DNA of 64,000 bases from Macrolepiota albuminosa (taxonomy: Eukaryota; Basidiomycota; Agaricomycetes; Agaricales; Agaricaceae): positions 930,001 to 994,000 of the forward strand of contig JAMWFC010000082.1 in NCBI GenBank assembly GCA_027475525.1. The letters run 5' to 3'. Under the pieces are notes generated by a model. It did not search any database. It was not told the DNA's origin and saw only the letters and a list, made by a program, of their open reading frames with translations. Numbering within the stretch: the first letter of the stretch is position 1; each line of letters opens with the position of its first letter. Position numbers and translations under genes: made by a program. This document shows, piece by piece, positions 34,425-45,604 of this stretch.

Positions 34425-36553
34425 TCAAAAACTATCTGAGGTATCGGCATGCATAATTAAATTCTTTGCCCAATCATTTCGAGGTCGTATACGACAATCG
34501 AATGAAGAAGGTCGACTGTGGAATTATTTCGATCACAGATCGCAAAGAAATGAACATGAATTACCTTGTGATGCCCGAACTAAATTCAACCTGAGGAGTT
34601 ATCTCCATTCCATCAGTTCCAACAGGCTTGAGTACATCGAAGGTTGCAAGAATAGACGCCATGCTAATCCATACAGTTGCCTCAGCAAAAAGACGGCCCG
34701 GACAGATCCTGATTTTTTCTCGGCTATTTTCGACGAAAGATTCACAAGGAACTTTCATACCTACGCCCAAAACCAAACGGTCCATTTGGATACGGCTCGT
34801 TCTTTCCCTCTGGTAGAGGAAGGTAACGAGACGGATTGTACGCTTGTGGATGTGTATAGACTTTCTGATCAAGTGCCATGCCTCTGTATAATGGTCAGTG
34901 ATTCTTCGGTGCCTGAAAGGACATCTGAACGTGGTGACCTGGTATTTGCTACTACGAGAGAACCCTTGGGTATAAACATCCCGCGATAGATGTCATCTTC
35001 CAAAGACCGATGTGGCACGCCTAGGAACCAGACAGTCTCATAATACTTTCTGTACCCAAATGAGATACATACCTAGCGGCACGACCGGGTTCCATCTGCG
35101 ATGTAAGAAATGATTGGACTGCTTTTGGGGTGGAATAAAATTGTATACTAACCTCATGGTTTCTTGTAGTATACATTCCATATAGGGCAGGGACTCGCGA
35201 TCTGAAAATTCGGGAAGGCGCCCCGACCCAATGACAGAGTCAATCTCTTCCTGGGCTCGTTTCTGACATTCTGGATGAAGCACCATTGCCAAGAAGAACA
35301 CTGTTAATGTAGTCCATGTCTAATTGCGAACAGAAGCAACACTGATAGCGTTTTCATTCAATATTCTCCTTACCGTCTCTGCTCCAGCACAGTACATCTG
35401 ACCCGCCGCGCCTTTGATCTCCAGGACATCACTTGATTTATCGGAATCGCCATGGTCGAGGGACTCCAACATACGAGATACAAACGAAGGCTTGGCCGTT
35501 CCCGCTACCTAAATTCCCTATGGCATACAAAAACCAAATATGGCCTGTGAACGTACCAATTGTGCCTTCACGTTGTTGAAAGGGTAGTCATGCAACTTCA
35601 TAGTAGCATCTCTTTGGCTACGTGCAAATCCGGCGTAATAAGCACCAGGGAACCATGATGGAAAATGTTTAACTGTGAACATCATCATGTGAGCTGCTGT
35701 ATAGATTTCTCCAGTTAACTTATTGTTTACGAGATGGGAAGAAATCAACTGCTGTGTTTCCCGGGGAACCAGCGTTGCTCAGGGCATGACCAATGTCCTC
35801 CGTCATTTGAAGGAATGGATCATCGTCGGAAATGATTTGGTGACCATATGCCACCTGCATGATAACAGAAGTAGAAAACCTGGGGTTAATCAACAGACCC
35901 TCGTTATTCCATTTTCAAGGTTGACAAGAAGAATCTCACCGCCGCAACCATTCCTCCCTGCGAGATTCATCCGAAAACAGATTCTGGAGAAGAATACGAG
36001 TTTCTTGTATCTGCATTGGTTTGTAAAGTGCCAAATTTGTTGTTTTGAGGTGTTCTTGGAACATCTTGCGGTGCTTCTGGAAACGTTTTCCATAACTCAT
36101 ATAGGTCAATGTCTCCGTCCAGCCCATACTGTAATGAAATCAACCCATTAGCCAGGCTCAATCTCACGAAGTAGTAGATGTACAGTTTAAATATAGGAAA
36201 GCGAGGTCTGTCGCTATAATTCGCACTTCTCTTGTCCAGGAGGTCTACAGCGGCCTTGACACTGTTCACTACAATTATTGGTTTTCCAAGTATTTCGAGA
36301 TACATAACATCCCCTGAATACAAAGTGAAATGATGCCTAGGACTTCGGTGTGTCACTGAAAAAGCATACCGTATGTCTTTCCCAATTCATACAAGACTAC
36401 GTCTTGGTTCTCAGTGGGCATCCTCAATAAATGACCTATAAAGGGGTCACCGGGAGGTCCAGGGGGTAGACGAGGGTGTTTTTGGCGGGTTTTCTTCAAC
36501 CAGAGCAGCACGAAAGTAGCACTGAGCAATGGAACTAAAAGTATCGATGGCAT
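34425..36553 (-). CDS. cytochrome P450 monooxygenase, copy B
   Basis: Twelve exons (36370-36553, 36184-36313, 35940-36128, 35731-35879, 35557-35672, 35374-35508, 35153-35319, 35073-35095, 34939-35020, 34761-34883, 34565-34708, 34425-34515) sum to 1533 nt, 510 residues. Exons 2-12 have exactly the lengths of copy A; exon 1 is one codon shorter. N-terminal anchor ([15 protein letters not shown]), LPPGPPGDP hinge, AGAETT I-helix, ETMR as ExxR, heme loop ICPGR with Cys435. All catalytic positions are intact, so both copies should be functional. Intron sequences differ strongly from copy A, so the duplication is not recent. Substrate unknown. Confidence 0.93.
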
Positions 36554-37426
36554 TGTATCAAAGAGATGGAGAGCCACAATGCGTCTTAAATGGACCTTGC
36601 AGTGAAAATCTGGAAATCCGGACCCACAGGCTCTCCACATTAAGATAGAGCATTTACAAGAATGGTTTGTATGAGAGCAGATAGCACTAACGCGAATGAA
36701 AATATCACGGCAGGGAGCAAGGAAGCATATGATCGCGGAGTTCGAGGTTCTCCAGTCGGAAGTCACACCCATTCCAGACAAGCAGACAGCTAGTTACGAA
36801 GGGACGTCCCTCGCCAGTTGCAGGCATGATTTGAACCTTAAGTCTGAGAAATTTTCAAGTACACCCAGGTGCTTAACAGGAATGGATAGAAATGGGCCTC
36901 AATGACGGTTCAAACGTTCATGTTCCGATCCGGATTGGAATCTCTAGATTAAGTGTAGAATGAACGTAAGTGTTGAGCTTCAAAGACGTGTAACGCATAC
37001 ATACTAGCTTTCCCCGCTGGGGTTTTGCTGCTACCCCACTAGCACCTTTTTACTTAATAGGCCTACCGAGGCTTGTCCTTACGGGCTAGTCCTTAGCTAT
37101 ATTACTTAGCACAGGTAGATAACATAATAGTAACATAGTAACTATGATGCCTGTTAGGCTGTTTGTATGGACCGTTGCAAGTCGAGATCTATCTAATCAG
37201 TATTGTAGGTCAGTAGTGTTCATGTATAGGAACAATTATGTAACTACGTGCCAGTACATAAGTATATGGGGGCATGGCATTTCCGAGATTGAGATTGTAT
37301 CATCCAGCTGTCAACAAATGAGCTAGACCCCGTGCCTTCTGTTGTAATCCGAACTAGGACCTAAACAATACAGAGACGTAAGTATCTAATCTGTAAAAAT
37401 TTGGTTTGTAAATATCAGTTTACTCG

Positions 37427-37453
37427 CCCTCAATCTGTAGAATTGACTGAGGG
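37427..37453. repeat. inverted repeat related to that at 15321-15350
   Basis: The arms CCCTCAAT and ATTGACTGAGGG, with a downstream stretch ending in a TATATACG motif, parallel the near-palindrome in the 15.2-15.4 kb cluster. The two places probably carry the same degraded element. Confidence 0.4.
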
Positions 37454-38085
37454 TGTCTATAGTATATAGGTGAATATATACGGGCACATTCCCATTGTTC
37501 ATGTTGTGACGAAGGAGTGTGATTGTGTGATTTGGTGAGGGGAGGTGGCCAAGGACACTTACGGTGGCATGTGGATTGTAACACCTTTGGCACAAGACTT
37601 GCAACTCATTGGAGGCTTCACCGCAAATGCAGCTCAAGGTTCAATTCCAGCCACAACCAAGACAAAGCGAGGCTAGGACCTTGTTTTTCTGATTCAAGGC
37701 TTAGATCCAGCCCCAACCTCACTTTATTTAACTATGGCCTTGTTTTGAGGAATGAAAGGATCTCGATACGTAAATTTACGTTGAGAACCTGTCATACACC
37801 TCAATTAAGGGACTCAGATTGCCTTGAATGCTAAAAGTTTTGTTGTCAAAATCTCAAAAATTTCATCCGGCTGATACCGTTGCCCTCTAGGGTCAGGTTA
37901 TAGAAGCTTAGCGGATCAGTCATTTTGAGGAGTGACTGGGGTATCTGGCACCCCGTTATCATTAAACCCTATGTACCTGTGACAAGCACGGTAAATAGTA
38001 CGTTAATTTAAATTGATTTGTACGGCACTGTTCGGCATGTCGACGGCCTTTGAAATCAATGGGATTTCCCGGGTGCACATGACTC

Positions 38086-38810
38086 CGGATGCACATGACC
38101 AGCTTGATACTCAGAAGGTTGCCCTAAAGTTAATGGGTTGGTTATATAGACGTCATTTGACTTAAACGTCCCTTTGTATGTCTCTCCATTGAACAGTCTG
38201 GCATACTTACCTTACGGTTCCATCTATTGATGTCGGGACGCATTCATTGAACAGTCTGGCATACTTATCTTACGGTTCCATCTATTGATGTCGGGATGCA
38301 TTTGGGATCAAGTTCAGCGACTAGCTGCGGGTCACCTGGGAGTCGACTAGATGCTCAGCTTATTTGTCTGTTTTTTATGTATCTTTGTATGCTGTGGTGG
38401 CAAGCTTTCCCTTATGAGGGTTTTGATGCTACCCCACATGCTCCTTTACTTACTTACTTCATTCTCTTCTTTCTTGGCTCCTTGAGCATTTTCTCACATA
38501 TTTCTTAATGGTCCATCGAGGTGTATCTTTACGGATATGTCCTTAGCTAGCACTCATCTATTAACCAGTCCACTTTTGCCATGTTCTGTCAAGTGGACAC
38601 ATATGGATCCGGGTGCACATGATCCTGGCCACACATGATCCTGGCCACACATGATCCCGCACACATGACCCCCAGCACATGATCCCGCACACATGACCAG
38701 TTTGATACTCAGAAGGTCACCCTAAAGTTGAGGGGTTGGTTATAAGACGTCATTTGCATTTTAAGTTCTTTCGTATGTCTTTCTGTCGAATTGCCTGTTA
38801 TCTTTACCTT
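38086..38810. repeat. diverged direct repeats flanking a CACATGATCC minisatellite
   Basis: A ~110-bp sequence starting CACATGACCAG..TTGATACTCAG is present at about 38090-38195 and 38690-38800. Just before the second copy (38605-38695) a short unit of the form CACATGATCCTGGCCA is repeated imperfectly. A 58-bp unit is also tandemly repeated at about 38188-38304 with two or three mismatches. This is consistent with an old non-coding element with terminal repeats. Confidence 0.45.
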
Positions 38811-38956
38811 CCTTATATTGATTCTGTTTAGTTACATAGTAACAAACATTTGTGTCGTGTTCTGCCTTTAGACTTTTAACAAAAACATACCACTTGGAAC
38901 GGCAGACTTATGTCTGAAGGTAATGATAACGAGAACATGACTTAGAACTACGACTC

Positions 38957-41762
38957 ATGTTTGAAGGTAATGAAAATAGGAATAAAGGTGTGCAACCAAG
39001 GAAAAGGATTAGATATGACGTATGTATGAAGTATGGAGTGGGTGACACGACTGATAATCATTGCACTTGGCAGAATCTCTTTCTAGACATCGAGGCTCAA
39101 GCTGATGATGAAGATCTCAATGTGGAAGAAGGAAACAACAATGATAGTTTGTACAGATACTCCATATACCTATAGCTGACAATGCATGGACTATAGATGA
39201 CTTTATTGAAGATAGTGGACCTATCGCATTGGATTGAAGTCTTTCCCATCACTTGCTTGCCGTCGAACAGATTAGATTGGACAGTGATACAGAATGGAAT
39301 GCTATACTTGCTCATGCTTGTGCTCGTGCCCGCTCTCACAGCCAATAACTTTTGTCTGGCAAAGCACCTAATCAAAGTCTTATTTTACCTTTTGATGGAG
39401 CGACAGGACTCTGGAGAGTCCCCGTAAAAGTATGCCTTCTTTTCTGTTCTCTTTTATTCTTATATCCCTTCTCTTCAGCCAGGAACTGAGGAAACCGCTA
39501 CATTTATCCTCATGAAAAAAGTTATTCGTACAAACGGTGGCACTTGGGATGTCAAATCAATTATCGGCTCTATTTCATGACCAGGTTGTATAGCGGTTGA
39601 GGCCTTGAGACTACAAAATGTACAGATCTTTGCAGAGGCATTTCTGACATTTACTGGTGGCAGGCTCACCCAATTGACTCGTCGGATTGGCTGTTGTACC
39701 TCAGAGAACAGAAGCTCTTCATTCCCTTGAGTAGGTCTTGGGTGAGATTGACACAGCAGCCTTTTAACGGGGACTTGGCCTATGTTGCAGATTATCATGA
39801 CTTTGAGGCCGAAGTTTATGTTGTTCCCCGTTTGAACAATCATTTACGCCTTACGAAGCGGAAACGTATCGATGTTGAGTCGTCTATTTCACAATCTTAT
39901 TGACTACACCGTCCTGACGCAGCTTTACTTGACCTGGCTGAGATCAAGGCAACTTACGGAGATCAATCTGTTCATACGCTACCTTCAGAAGAGTGGAGAT
40001 TTCATGGGCAGACGTATTTGGATGGGTATCTACGCTTATTTACTGATGAATTTCAACCTGAAGAAGCAATCCTGACCTCAGCCGAGATTGTGCATTTCAA
40101 GAACTTGCAGATCATACCTGTAGAATGTTTCGAACGCACTTTGCAAAGAATGGGTGCTCAGCTTTTATGTGCTGGAGACAATGTGAAGATCATAGACGGA
40201 GACACTTGAGGAGCTATTGGTGTGGTGTACAGCATTACGGGGGGATAGCAATAGTGGATGTCAACAACCAAAATGTACACTTATTAGTACTGCTCGAACA
40301 TCTACGAAAGAGGATAACTGTTGGAGACCAGGTGATTGTAGCATTAGGGCAACAACAGGGTTTCACAGGTTGGGTGACTTCAATAGATGGAGACATGGTT
40401 TCAATATATGACAATCGTGCTGCACACAGCATTACGGGGAGATAGCAATAGTGGATGTCAACAACCAAAATGTACACTTATTAGTACCGCTCGAACATCT
40501 ACGAAAGAGGATAACTGTTGGAGACCAGGTGATTGTAGCATTAGGGCAACAACAGGGTTTCACAAGTTGGGTGACTTCAATAGATGGAGACATGGTTTCA
40601 ATATATGACAATCGTGCTGCACTGCAGGTGTGGAATTTTTTTTTTTTGTTCAAATTGTTCAAACAGTGGGTTGATGGATTGCTTTTTTAGATTGAAGCAC
40701 CCATGGACTCAGTCAACTTCTTTTATAGTCCAGTTATTCTGGATGCTCATACAGCCGAACCGAACATGGTGCTGCCAGTATCTCACAGTGGGAATGAGGT
40801 CAATCCGTTGATTGAGTGAGTAATAGTTATTATGCATGGCCTCCCCGCTGACAATAAGATCAATAGCCAACCCTTTCAACTTGCAAAAATTCGGAATTGC
40901 CATTTTGTGGGACGTCATGTTTGAGTCATCAGTTCCCATTGTTTCAAAAATTATGAGGGAATAATCAAAGCGCCACTGCAGGGTAACAACGTTCTAGTGG
41001 AACTTAATGCCACTCTGCGTCAAGAACCCCTTCATCTTTGGAATTTGGCTTACTGGTAAGTTCAAACTATCCTGAACAAGTCTAAATTATGTATAATGAT
41101 TCCCCTCAGTCACGACCGAAATATGAAACCGTTGATCCCTGAAAATGCAGAGGCTGGTTGGGAATACATCAAGCCACCGCCTCCCAATATTGCTTCACTG
41201 GCTGGACTCAATATACCTCTGTCGTCTACAACTTTAACAGCTTCAACTCCTCTTCCTACTGCATTGAGTGTGTATCCTAGTCCTGCATGGAATCCATCTT
41301 CGCAGACTCCAAATCTATCTTCTGCATTTCGTATGTTTTTTTGAATTTCAGTAGTTTGACATATCTTACAATCTATCAGCATATTGTGCATGGATGGACA
41401 ACAAAAACTTCAGTGGAAAAGGGGTTAAAGTGCAATTATGCCACACAAAACCTATACTGAACGATCCAGGCTGGAAGAATGGTGACTATGAAGCTAGAAG
41501 GGGGTTATGGGTTGGAACAGAAGGCTCTTTTGCATTGGTGCAAGTTGATCACAATAAACTCCGTGTGCCTCCGAAGTATGTCACTCCAATACGACCCTCC
41601 GTCAAGGGCAAAAAGATTATGGTTATGGATGGTTTGCTAATCGGTACATCTGGCAAAGTCTTGGCTCTTGATACATCTCAGGGAGCTGAGTGTGTGTTTT
41701 CACCAGATGGAGGAGGTGCACCTATTACAATGAGTAGACATATGGTTGTAGTAATTGCTTAA
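38957..41762 (+). pseudogene. Spt5-like protein with KOW motifs, probably decayed
   Basis: Protein pieces in order: an acidic N-terminus from ATG 38957, an NGN-like block (GTEETATFILMKKVIRTNGG, then TWDVKSIIGS), a KOW block (SWVRLTQQPFNGDLAYVADY, ...YVVPR), a domain around FTDEFQPEEAILTS, KOW repeats (GAIGVVYSITG; IVALGQQQGFTGWVTSI) and a C-terminal KOW (GRRG-like RRGLWVGTEGSFALVQVD). Spt5 is a transcription elongation factor; this compact, dispersed version occurs in repeat-rich parts of mushroom genomes. In-frame TGA codons interrupt conserved blocks (for example after GSIS near 39580 and after IDGDT at 40207-40209). Some breaks may be introns (one is clear at about 41334-41390). A 197-bp internal duplication expands one KOW unit. 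Function as host Spt5 is unlikely. Confidence 0.6.
40231..40624 (+). repeat. 197-bp imperfect tandem duplication in the Spt5-like gene
   Basis: Copies 40231-40427 and 40428-40624 differ at only a few positions, so this is a real older duplication, unlike the exact 77-bp ones. 197 is not a multiple of three, so it shifts the frame. Confidence 0.85.
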
Positions 41763-41827
41763 ATATGAATATGATTTAATAGGTCTTATATGATCGATTA
41801 CATCTTCAAGAATGTTCTGTATGCTTT

Positions 41828-42063
41828 TGTAACGAAGTTACAGAGATTGTGAGAGCTTAGGTTCACACTGCACAGAATCAGACCAGTCCGGTCTATTGAC
41901 TATGTAGTATCAACACAAAAATAAGCTGCTTTGTAAGCAGCTGGTAAACTAATTTATATAATAATGTAAATTAATATTATATTATAATAAATATAATATA
42001 ATAGTATCTACTGTAAGGTAAGTAAAGCTATGTGGACAACGCCACATAGCGGACTACGCTACA
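41828..42063 (-). repeat. gypsy 3' LTR
   Basis: 236 bp, TG...CA ends. It has an AT-rich core (near 41950-42005) and short inverted arms around TATGTGGAC..GCCACATAG near its end. It is the same as the LTR at 52951-53186. Confidence 0.95.
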
Positions 42064-42073
42064 CACCCCCCAA
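42064..42073 (-). promoter_or_regulatory. gypsy polypurine tract
   Basis: The minus strand reads TTGGGGGGTG directly against the 3' LTR, as expected for the plus-strand primer. It confirms the orientation of the element. Confidence 0.75.
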
Positions 42074-42108
42074 TCAGACCGAGCTACGGTCTTGAGATAA
42101 TACGACGG

Positions 42109-45100
42109 TCATGCCGTCGGTAAGTCAGGGACGGGGGCAATGGGAGAGCCCCCAGGCTCCCAGAATGGATCGGCAGTCGCGTCGTCCATGTCGTAGTCGA
42201 GGAGTTCATCCTCGGGTGCGGGCGCGTAAGAAGTACCTGAAGGCCCTGCTACTGGCAGAGAATCGTCATAGTCCCGGAGGGGGGACAGTGTGAGATTGGG
42301 GTCAACGGTCGACCCCGGGACAGGTGGTTGGGGATCAGGCAGATCCCCGGTGTCGGACGGGTACTGGCGCGTCCAGATTTCGCGGGCATGAATGTCTTGC
42401 CCGATAGAGAGGTACATCCCCTTGGCGAGCGCGTCGTCGTATGCACGACGACTGTCCTGCTGCTGGAGCATCAGGCGTTGGCGGTCGCCAATGGTGGCCT
42501 CGCGCCACCCATCCCACTGCGGGATGGACTGGGGTGTACCGTAGTGGTCGAGGCGTTGTAGCCTCTCGTCGTCGATAGCAGCCGCCTCGTTGTAGAGCCG
42601 GCTGTCGCTGAAGAATAGATGGGCCAAGTAGGTGACCCCATAAGTGTACGTGTGGTCAGCCCAGCTGACCAGAATTTGATTGTGAAGAAGGACGCGTAAC
42701 GCATCCGAAGTGGTGAATACGGAAGCTGACGCTTCCAGGATGTCCACAGCCCGAACCTCGAAGGTAGGGTCGTCGGCGTGGAGAGGCTCGAAGGCTTGCC
42801 CCGTGGCCGCCTTGTACTCAGCCACGGCCTCTTTGTAGAGGCCTGGCCTGGCGAAGACGTAGGCCAGGTACTTGTATACCGTGGCCTTGGAGGGGCGGCT
42901 GGCGCTGAGGGCGCGTACAAGCGCAAACTCAAAGAGGCTGCGCCAATGAATGCGCATGGCTCGGTCCATGGCCAGACCGGTCCACACGTTGGACGTCCCA
43001 GGGCGTCCATAGAGGAGGGCATATGAGCCCAGGTAGTCCAAAGCAAATGGTTGCTTTGGATCAGGAGGGTTAAGGCCGACGAAGGCGATTTTCCCTCCCT
43101 CTTTGCGGCGATAGAGCCGCGATGGCACAATCATTCGCGGGACGTTCTCCCGCTCCTCTGGACTCGTGAAGGGTACCGCGATAGTCCTATACTCGACCTC
43201 GTTGAGTAAATGAGACATAGCTCTGTCTCGGGCCGTAGGGTGGCAGTTGAGCGCCACCCGCTTGAATTCGTTGAGCAAGAGGTAGCCCAACTGACGCTGA
43301 TGAAGCGGCGTAAACTGGTTGTTAACCAGTGCGTGAAGTCTGCGGACTTCTCGAGGACTGCGGGGAAACCCGCGAGGTGCAACTTGGTACACCTTACTGT
43401 TGTGGGGCGTCGCGGCGGTGTTGCCCTGTTTATCGTCCTCGAAGGACCTGGCTGCGCGGGCTTCTTGCCCAACGAAGATGGTATTGGTCATTGGCGACCA
43501 ATAGAATTGGGGAGCCAACCCCGCGCCAAAGAATGAGTTCTGGCGCTCAATAGTGTGATCACGGTAGATCACCACACCGAGCGCATCAGGGATGCGCCCG
43601 GTTTCGTCCTCAAGGAGGGCGGCCCCTCATTTGGTGCTGTTCTGCGCCCGACGCTCCATCTTGGCTCGTCGATTGCTGTTGCGCCGTTCGCGCGCCATAC
43701 GCTGTGCCGCCGTCTCATGCGGCACTGGGGATTCCATACGAGCCTCTTCAGGCTCCTCATACCAATCGTCGTCGGAGGGAGGGGAAGGCAGCCTCTCCGG
43801 CTCCGACTTCTCAGATCGTGGGTCCATTGCCCACACACACCGCGGGAGTCGGGCTGGCAGGCCCTCTACCAGTATAGCGGGTAAAAAGGGGATGTTAGCC
43901 CCTGGGGCCCCTTTCGGGGCATCCTCGGGGAAGTGCACGTTGACGTAGGCACGCCCTTCCGGTTGCTTACCCCGACGATCCTTTCGGGGTTGTGAGGCCT
44001 TGGCCTCAATGGGGCGTGTGCTCACGCCCCTGGAACTCTGCTCCCCAGAGTACGTGGTGGATACCACGGATACTGGTCGCGAAGACGCGACCTCAGACGC
44101 ACCGCTGGCGAGGCGCTGGATAAGCCGGGGGGCGGCTGGAGCAGGAACATCTTCATAGGGGAGGATGTCCCGTCCTAGACCGGCCTCCCGGCCGGGGGCA
44201 GCAACGCTCGACTTAATCGAGCGGGAGGGCGCGTCCTCCACTCCTTGCCGACGCGCCCTTTTGCTGGAGTCGGTGTCCCGACTCGGGGGTGTAATCTGCC
44301 GCTTACGAGCGGCCGAAATGGCAAGGAGATCAGTTTTGCGCTGAGCGCGCATATGATCCATGTCGTCCATCATCCGGCAGATGAGGACGACTGCCTCCGC
44401 ATCGCGGAGGAATGACGACTCTGCGGGTACATCGTACCCGTTATCTCCCAGACGTTGGAGAAGGGTAGCCAGGACTAAGTCCTGGCTGTGAGTGGGCTCG
44501 ACAGCCCATGCTTTTCCTTTGTCGCGTCGAGGACGAGAAGGGTAGCCAGGACTAAGTCCTGGCTGTGAGTGGGCTCGACAGCCCATGCTTTTCCTTTGTC
44601 GCGTCGAGGACGCGACTCTTCTTCTGAGCTGGGCTCGGATGGGTGCGGCATTTCCAGCCGCTGTAGCAAGGAGAGCTTGGCCAAGCTCTCCGTCGGCGCA
44701 TCAGCCGATGAACTGATGCTCCGTTCTGTATTGAGAGTTTCTGTACTCTCACTGGCCGCGGTGGCCTGCACGAGGGATGCTTTGCGTCTCTCTAGATTGT
44801 CAATTGGTGCTGTGGTCGACAGAGAAATCTGGCCGCGGTGGCCTGCACGAGGGATGCTTTGCGTCTCTCTAGATTGTCAATTGGTGCTGTGGTCGACAGA
44901 GAAATCGACCGGCCTCCCTTGGCTTGCGACTCATGCGAGTCGCTGTACTGGGGCATTGCGCCCCAAGCCCCCATCCAAGCCGGGGGGTACGGCATCATTA
45001 TGGGCACACCACCCATCCCAGGGTAGTGCGCCGGGGCGGTAAACTGGGGAAAAGGATGTGTCCCCAGTTGCCCTGTTGCCGGTACGGGGGCAAGCTGCCT

Positions 45101-45502
45101 CCATGCCGACGCTGCTTGGGGGCTGACTAGCCCCCCGTAGGCCTGTTGCTGGAATTGGCCCTCGGTGTGATGTGGTGCATAAGCGCCCGGTGCTGGTTGT
45201 TGGGGCTGATAGCCGCCCACAGGTGCGTTCTGGGGCATGAAGTTGCCCTGCATGGTTTGAAGTGGCGGATAGCCACTGATCACCGGCTGCTGCGGCAGGT
45301 AGCCCGCCGCTGGTGGTTGCTGCTGCTGTGGGAAGCCCACAGCTGGTTGCGATTGTCCCCACTGGGGCGCATTTTGGGTCAGCGGGGGAGCCATCTGCCC
45401 CCCCCCTTCAGCCGACGGTAAGACCGACGGCGTACTCTCAAACTGCTGCTGCTGTAGCTGCTGCTGCTGCTGCTCACTCAAGTCCACGGGCATGCTGTCC
45501 AT
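42109..45502 (-). CDS. ORF2 of the chromovirus, accessory 3' protein of unknown function
   Basis: ATG 45502 begins a Gln-rich start (MDSMPVDLSEQQQQQLQQQQ) and a Pro/Gln/Gly/Tyr-rich domain. Then comes a charged middle part with basic clusters (MARERRNSNRRAKMERR) and a ~488-residue C-terminal domain rich in aromatic residues (YRDHTIERQNSFFGAGLAPQ, VRRLHALVNNQF, GYLLLNEFKRVA), ending in an acidic Pro-rich tail. As printed the frame breaks at 44829/44830 and 44534/44535, but subtracting one copy of each 77-bp duplication places all three pieces in one frame. A TGA at 43627-43629 then separates the C-terminal domain, also in frame. I recognise no family. It has an env-like position but no signal peptide or membrane segment. 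Collapsed length about 1080 codons. Confidence 0.7.
44458..44611. repeat. exact 77-bp tandem duplication in ORF2
   Basis: Copies 44458-44534 and 44535-44611 are identical. Removing one copy joins the two flanking frames. Confidence 0.95.
44752..44905. repeat. exact 77-bp tandem duplication in ORF2
   Basis: Copies 44752-44828 and 44829-44905 are identical. Removing one copy joins the N-terminal Gln-rich frame to the next piece. Confidence 0.95.
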
Positions 45503-45584
45503 GGTTGGGGAAAAAAGCGAAAAAGAAATTTCACCTTTTAAGACGTGTTTCAGCCACAGCTGCTGACTAACTCAGCCAAGCCGC

Positions 45585-45601
45585 GATCGGCACTGCCGAT
45601 C
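45585..45601. other. perfect hairpin between pol stop and ORF2 start
   Basis: GATCGGCACTGCCGATC is an 8-bp perfect inverted repeat with a one-base loop. It lies just after the integrase stop (45605-45607 on the minus strand) and ~100 bp before ORF2. It could act in RNA processing, termination or internal initiation of ORF2; this is inference. Confidence 0.5.
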
Positions 45602-45604
45602 AAA

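Larger units (their letters stand above)
36554..38956. other. repeat-bearing intergenic region
   Basis: No gene is recognised in 2.4 kb. Two short related stretches occur near 37011-37100 and 38400-38550 (a GGGTTTTG...TGCTACCCCA block followed by a TCCTTAGCTA block), which suggests decayed repeat copies. More defined repeats are listed separately. Confidence 0.4.

Noticed and set aside
42471..43130. Overlapping alternative frames inside chromovirus ORF2
   Set aside because: GC-rich shadow frames with low-complexity Ser/Pro/Arg content. The ORF2 frame is longer and joins its neighbours.
45140..45560. Gln/Pro-rich repeat as a prion-like host gene
   Set aside because: It is the N-terminus of ORF2 within the LTR element and in frame with it after removing the 77-bp copies.
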